From positions 137,766,223 to 137,830,222 of the forward strand of contig OW799233.1 of the NCBI GenBank assembly GCA_941918925.1: a stretch of 64,000 nucleotides of DNA, given 5' to 3'. Origin of the DNA: Phyto melanocephala. Lineage: Eukaryota; Arthropoda; Insecta; Diptera; Rhinophoridae. The notes below the pieces were generated by a model. It was not told the DNA's origin and searched no databases. It saw only the letters and a list, made by a program, of their open reading frames with translations. A program made the translations under genes and the position numbers. Shown piece after piece: positions 59,491-64,000 of this stretch; position 1 is the stretch's first letter; the number at the start of each line of letters is the position of its first letter.

Positions 59491-61450
59491 AACAAGTAAG
59501 AGCACTATAGTAGGCTGTGCCGAATCTTTTATACTCACCACCAGTTTTCCGTTCTTTTGTAGCTAGGTTTTTTTTCCGAAAATTTTTGTTTCCCGGAAAT
59601 GCGAGATTTATTTTTTAATATCCCGGGATCCCGCAACAAAACAAATAAAAAGTAAATTTGTTTTTATTAAAAAAAAACTTTTTATTAAAAAGCATAAAAT
59701 AGTTTATAATGTAAAAGAAACACTTCAAAACTAAAAAAACCAAAAACGAAACTTGAATTTAAAATATAAATTGAGTAAAAATATTTTTTATTGAAAAAAA
59801 TATTATTCTCTAGATAAGAGATCAAATATGAGCACAAAAATACAGGTACTTTAGCTATGAGATCAAAAATAAAATCATTATAATTCAATTTTAATATAAA
59901 CAATAAAAACATCTGCTTTCGAATCGTAGCCACCGTTTTTATTTCCCGGGATCCCGAAATATAATCCCGGGAAATCAGGAAGATTAAATAACTCAAAATC
60001 CTGGAAAATAACCCAATTTATAGCACAAAATGTATTTGTTTGTTATTAACAGTAATCGATATGCAATAATCTCTTTATACTAAAATATGTATCACTTTAT
60101 TTGCACAACTTCGATATGCTAGTAAAATGTTTTCGTAAATTTAGTCTTTCAATGGAAGTGGGCGTTAAAGTAGGGGTGTTGAAGTTGTTTCTACTAATGA
60201 ATGTAACTTAGATGTTTCAATATAGTTCTTTATTATTCCAAAATCTTTTTTCATAGAGAAATTATATTTAGGCGTCACCTAAATTTTCCGGCGTAACAAT
60301 GACATTAACTAGAAGGATATAATTAGCAAATTTCATCATCATACTTCCAAATTGGTCGGTTTTATGAGCTTTTATATTTCGTTAAGAGTTGATAACGAGA
60401 AATGTGATCGTAATAGTAGGCGTGTCGAAGTTGTTGTAGTCTTTCAATGAAAGTGGACGTTAAAGTTGGCATGTTGAAGTTGTTTCTACTGATGAATGCA
60501 ACTTAGATGTTTCAATATAGTCCTTTATTATTCCAAAATCTTTATTCATAGAGAAATTTTATGAATTTGAGATAAACCGTTATATGGGAGGTAGGCGTTA
60601 AAGTGAGCGTGTCACCTAAATTTTCCGGCATAACAATGAAATTAACTAGAAGGATATCTGTAGCAAATTTCATTATCGTAGCTCTAATTTTGTCGGTTTT
60701 ATGAGCTTTTAAATTTCATTAACGGTAGATAACGTGAAAAGTGGGCGTAATAGTAGGCATGTCGAAATTATTTTTAATATTGAATGCAACTTAGATGTTT
60801 CTATATAGACCTTTATTATTCTAAAATCTTTATTCGTAGAGAAATTATATGGATTTAAGTTAAGACGTTATATGGGAGGTGGGCGTAAAAGTGGGCGTGT
60901 AACATCTATTTTCAGTTAGAACAAAGAATTTGACCAAAAAGCCATGTGTGCAAAATTTCAGAGTCGTACATCTAATTTTGTTGCTTTTATGAAGTTTTTG
61001 TTTTTAAATATACCGAAAAATACACTGTGCGGTATAAATTTTCGTACATTTGATCGATAACTCCTTTCCTATGGAATAGATTAAGGTAATTTTTGGGAAA
61101 AATATTGTTTTTTACTTAGGAAATATATATTCGAAGTTTCATGAGTCTACGTTAATGCGTTTGGACACAATTCGATTTATTCGATGTTCGACCTACTCTT
61201 GCTTTACGAGCCATAATTCTCTTCCTTATATTCCGATTTAGCCCATTTTCAATACCAAACAAACCTTGTCTATAAGAAATATTCTGGCAAAATTGGAGTC
61301 CCCTAGCTTTTTCGGTGCGACCTCTATCGTGCTTTCAACAGACGGCGAGACGGACGGACATAGCTAGATCGTCATCAAATCAAACCCCGATTCAGAATAT
61401 ATATACTTTATGGGGTCTAAAATAGATATTTCGATGTGTTACAATGTGTT
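59491..61450 (+). mobile_element. Dispersed repeat family B, copy B2 with internal insertion
   Basis: Begins AACAAGTAAGAGCACTATAG, then GGCTGTGCCGAATCTTTTAT and ACTCACCACCAG, i.e. the shared A/B terminus in reverse orientation to B1. Diverged tandem units follow (GGGAGGTGGGCGTAAAAGTG, ATATGGGAGGTAGGCGTTAA), then CGGTGCGACCTCTATCGTGC, GACGGACGGACATAGCTAG and TTTATGGGGTCTAAAATAGA. The far hairpin end is missing. More diverged than B1, so older. Confidence 0.78.
59561..60012. repeat. Segment with TCCCGGGATCCCG words inside family B copy B2
   Basis: CCCGGGATCCCG occurs near 59623 and 59946, with TTTCCCGG/CCGGGAAA relatives at 59591, 59943 and 59965, surrounding an AT-rich interior of about 300 bases. 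The words are palindromic, so orientation cannot be given. It appears to be a separate repeat inserted into family B. Confidence 0.5.
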
Positions 61451-61617
61451 TAATTAAATAAAAAAAATAATAATTGAGATTGATGAATTTTAGTTAGCCA
61501 AAGAGAAAAAACGTTTTACCAGAATCCCGTTAATATAAAAAATGTTTATTAACCGTTAATTAATATTGTATAAATTATGATATCGTATAAAAGAAAATAA
61601 TTATATTTACTAAAATG

Positions 61618-61888
61618 CAGGGAAATCAACTTTTAGAAGCAACCATATGTTCCTCAGATCTGCGTATGGTATCAATCTTTTGGAAATATCCGGGAATGAA
61701 TCGCTATTGAAATTCAGCATAATCGCCCCATAACTTTCTAAAATATGAGCAAAAAACACGACTGCCTCTGTTTTTTCCCATATTTTTACCACTAAAATTA
61801 AAATTTTCCAGCCATAGAAAAATGTATGCGTACCTTTGCTACTATTTGTAGATTCGGCCCGGCATGTATACTACTCTTACTTGTTTTT
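61618..61888 (-). repeat. Dispersed repeat family A, diverged terminal fragment
   Basis: Shares AAATCAACTTTTAGAAGC, GGGAATGAATCGCTATTGAA, ATGAGCAAAAAACACGAC and the end GATTCGGCCCGGCATGTATA then CTACTCTTACTTGTTT. The middle is deleted. Confidence 0.65.
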
Positions 61889-62440
61889 ATTATATATTTG
61901 TTTAATTCAAGCAATAGAGAAGCATTAAAAGGGCACAAGCCTAGGTTTTAAAGTATTCGAGTTTCGTTCATTTATGCGAAATTTAGTTTTTCAAACGTTT
62001 TCTATATTTTCTATTTCCGCTTAACAAAATTCGTCTGTAAATATTATTTTCTGCGGTAAAGTAAACCTTGGTTTTTTACAATAGTTTTATTAAATTTATG
62101 TATGTATTTAGTTCTTTACAAATAGCAAAATAAACAGAAAAATCTTGTACTTAGAAATTAAAACACACTACTAATGTTAAATGGCTCGGTACTGTAAGTG
62201 GTATAATTTTTTTTTAGAAAGATACAAATAAAAAGGTAGAAATACATTGTATCTAAATTCCAACCTAAGAAAAAAAATCAGTTATATATTGTATTTATAC
62301 TGCCAAACTTCTATACAATGATTATTTTTATAACGAATGAATGGAAAAAATTCATGTTGTTCGAATCAATTCCAATTAGTGAATTTTCTTTTACAATGAC
62401 TAAATTTTGCAGTTGTAATAAATTATTACAAAAGGTTATA
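61889..62440. other. AT-rich spacer
   Basis: No feature recognised. Confidence 0.45.
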
Positions 62441-62732
62441 ATACACGGCATGTTTTTTACATCTGACTTTAAAATTTGTGAGGCATATGTAAATCTACAT
62501 GTCTGTCAAAATTGTTCTTTTACGCTGACTGCTTTGCAGTAGCAGAGATTTCTGCCAACTACTGATGTCACATGTTTTGACAGAAGAAAATAGAGCGCAC
62601 TCTAATTAAAAATTTTTCAGATGTCTCAACACATGTTTTTTTACAGAAGTAATGTTTTAAAGGTAACACACGACATGTTTGTATTAGCACTGGAGAATTT
62701 GACAAGTCAGATGTAAAAAACATGCCGTGTAT
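62441..62732. mobile_element. 292-bp MITE with ~30-bp inverted ends and TA duplication
   Basis: ATACACGGCATGTTTTTTAC plus ATCTGACTT at the left is matched inverted at the right (AAGTCAGATGTAAAAAAC then ATGCCGTGTAT). TA flanks both ends (62439-62440 and 62733-62734). The interior has a second inverted pair around ACATGT words. No coding sequence. Confidence 0.82.
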
Positions 62733-63319
62733 TAGCTCCTTAACAATTTTTTTTACTTTAATCAAGTCATATTTCTGCGGTTTTCATGGGTTACCGCGTA
62801 TGTCTGTTTTAAGTCATTGATGCTTTATTTTAAATGCTTTAAACATGGTTGTAAGAATTTTGGAAATAAGATGTACCAATTCCGATTTATTTAACCGAAT
62901 TACAATGTAACTTTTATATGTTAACAAAATGCATTCAGCACTAACGAAGTATGTATGTTGGCATACGTTCGCTTGCTGACAAATTATTTTTGTTTTTAAT
63001 AAAACACTAAAACGCATACGTTGTTATACAAGTATATGAAAACATTTAGAAATTATTTTTGATTATTTTCCAGTTTACAAGAACTGATAATTACTTGTGT
63101 ACAACCTGAATTTCATTAGCTGGTTGCATTCCAAAATTTTTATTCATTGAGGACCTACTGTTCTTCGTTTCACTCTTTTAATTTTGGTCTTCATTAGAGT
63201 CTGAAAGTGTATGACCTATACTCACATGACTTTTAAAAGCAAAATTTATAACCAAACCCATAATTGTATCTAGAACGGGGTTTTGACACTCCTGAAAATT
63301 TTTATTCTAAGACATATGA
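62733..63319. other. AT-rich spacer
   Basis: No feature recognised. Confidence 0.45.
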
Positions 63320-63500
63320 TCAACAACAGATTTATTCTTCATGTAGTTGATTATATCTTTCTTCACTTATTTTAAACTTCAGCTGTCATACTCTGCATAT
63401 TAAAAAACAACATATTTTTTCTTTGAATATTTATTTCAAAGCTTCATATATAAAAAAAACCAAAAATTACCTTCGAAGTTCGATTACCGGATGAGTACAA
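63320..63500. repeat. Dispersed repeat family C, diverged copy
   Basis: TTATTCTTCATGTAGTTGAT, TTTTAAACTTCAGCTGTCAT and the end TTCGATTACCGGATGAGTAC correspond in order to the complete copy at 37310-37513. Confidence 0.65.
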
Positions 63501-64000
63501 CTCTGTGAACCGAAAAGGAAGTAAAATGTAATTTTGGATTTAAAAGAAGAAGAATATGAAATTCACATCGATAACAATTTTGACAGCAAATGCCTATGTC
63601 CAGCATACAAAAGAAAAATGAAAGTATGTAATTAAAACTAAAATACCTAAATATTTTTAATGAAGCTGGAAAACCAATTTCTATATAACGAAGTTTCTAT
63701 ATAAAAATTAACTAATTTTATGATTAATAGCTAATTTATAATAGAAAAATTTGACTGCACTTAAGATTACATATTAAATATTTGTAATAAATTTATTTCC
63801 ACATATAAAGGCTGTTAAATATTAATATTAACATATGTATTCCTTTAAGAAATTATCGAAATACAATAATATGTAATAGATGAGACCGATGATAAAACTC
63901 TTATCGTAGTTCTTTATTAATATACAACATTAATTGTGCCACTAGAAATCTAACTACACACATATTTCAACAAAAAAGCTTTTAATTTTTTTGTTTTTTA
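63501..64000. other. AT-rich DNA to window end
   Basis: Nothing recognised. Confidence 0.45.

Overview
The window looks like AT-rich nuclear DNA from a higher (probably calyptrate) fly. The case rests on three genes with insect-type products and GT-AG introns, a very high density of fly-type transposons, and dispersed elements ending in a hairpin plus CTCTTACTTGTTT. I associate that last repeat type with blowfly and house-fly relatives, from memory only. No bacterial, CRISPR or tRNA signal was recognised.

Genes. (1) Syx1A (syntaxin-1A), minus strand, 18889-19767, is an intact single-exon CDS of 292 codons. (2) eIF4EHP/4EHP, the cap-binding translational repressor, is on the minus strand: exon 1 at 31251-31282, an optional in-frame 147-nt exon at 29866-30012 and the main cap-binding exon at 27473-27944. 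The C-terminal exon or exons were not found. As I recall, Syx1A and 4EHP are neighbours at 95E in Drosophila, so this looks like conserved microsynteny. (3) A TMEM26-family multipass membrane protein, plus strand, can be rebuilt as eight exons from 40954 to 48000, with consistent phases and a 492-aa product.

Everything else is long AT-rich non-coding DNA and mobile elements. 1-16 kb: palindromic elements, MITEs, an unidentified element-type coding relic, a hAT-like element with an 8-bp target duplication and a pogo-like deletion derivative. 16-19 kb: probable Syx1A 3' UTR. 21.5-27.3 kb: a second hAT-like element with a nested repeat, a LINE endonuclease relic and a Tc1-like relic. 32-40 kb: a compound dispersed repeat, two LINE 3' ends, twin 131-bp MITEs and foldback elements. 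41-47 kb: TMEM26 introns loaded with mariner relics and a dispersed repeat. 48.1-49.9 kb: a 1.76-kb near-perfect palindrome flanked by a 15-bp direct repeat, just after the TMEM26 stop codon. 50.4-54.2 kb: a three-level nest of elements with a 636-bp tandem duplication. 54.3-62.7 kb: a LINE with a TTAGG-type tail, a mariner relic, a mariner derivative with 183-bp inverted ends, a second copy of the inner nested family and a TA-flanked MITE.

The strongest candidates for something undescribed are the large palindrome (possible hairpin-RNA source in the TMEM26 3' end), the mariner derivative whose 5' end is replaced by an inverted copy of its 3' end, the two compound repeat families that share one terminus, and the in-frame cassette exon of 4EHP. 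The three genes have no evident joint pathway; they are simply neighbours.
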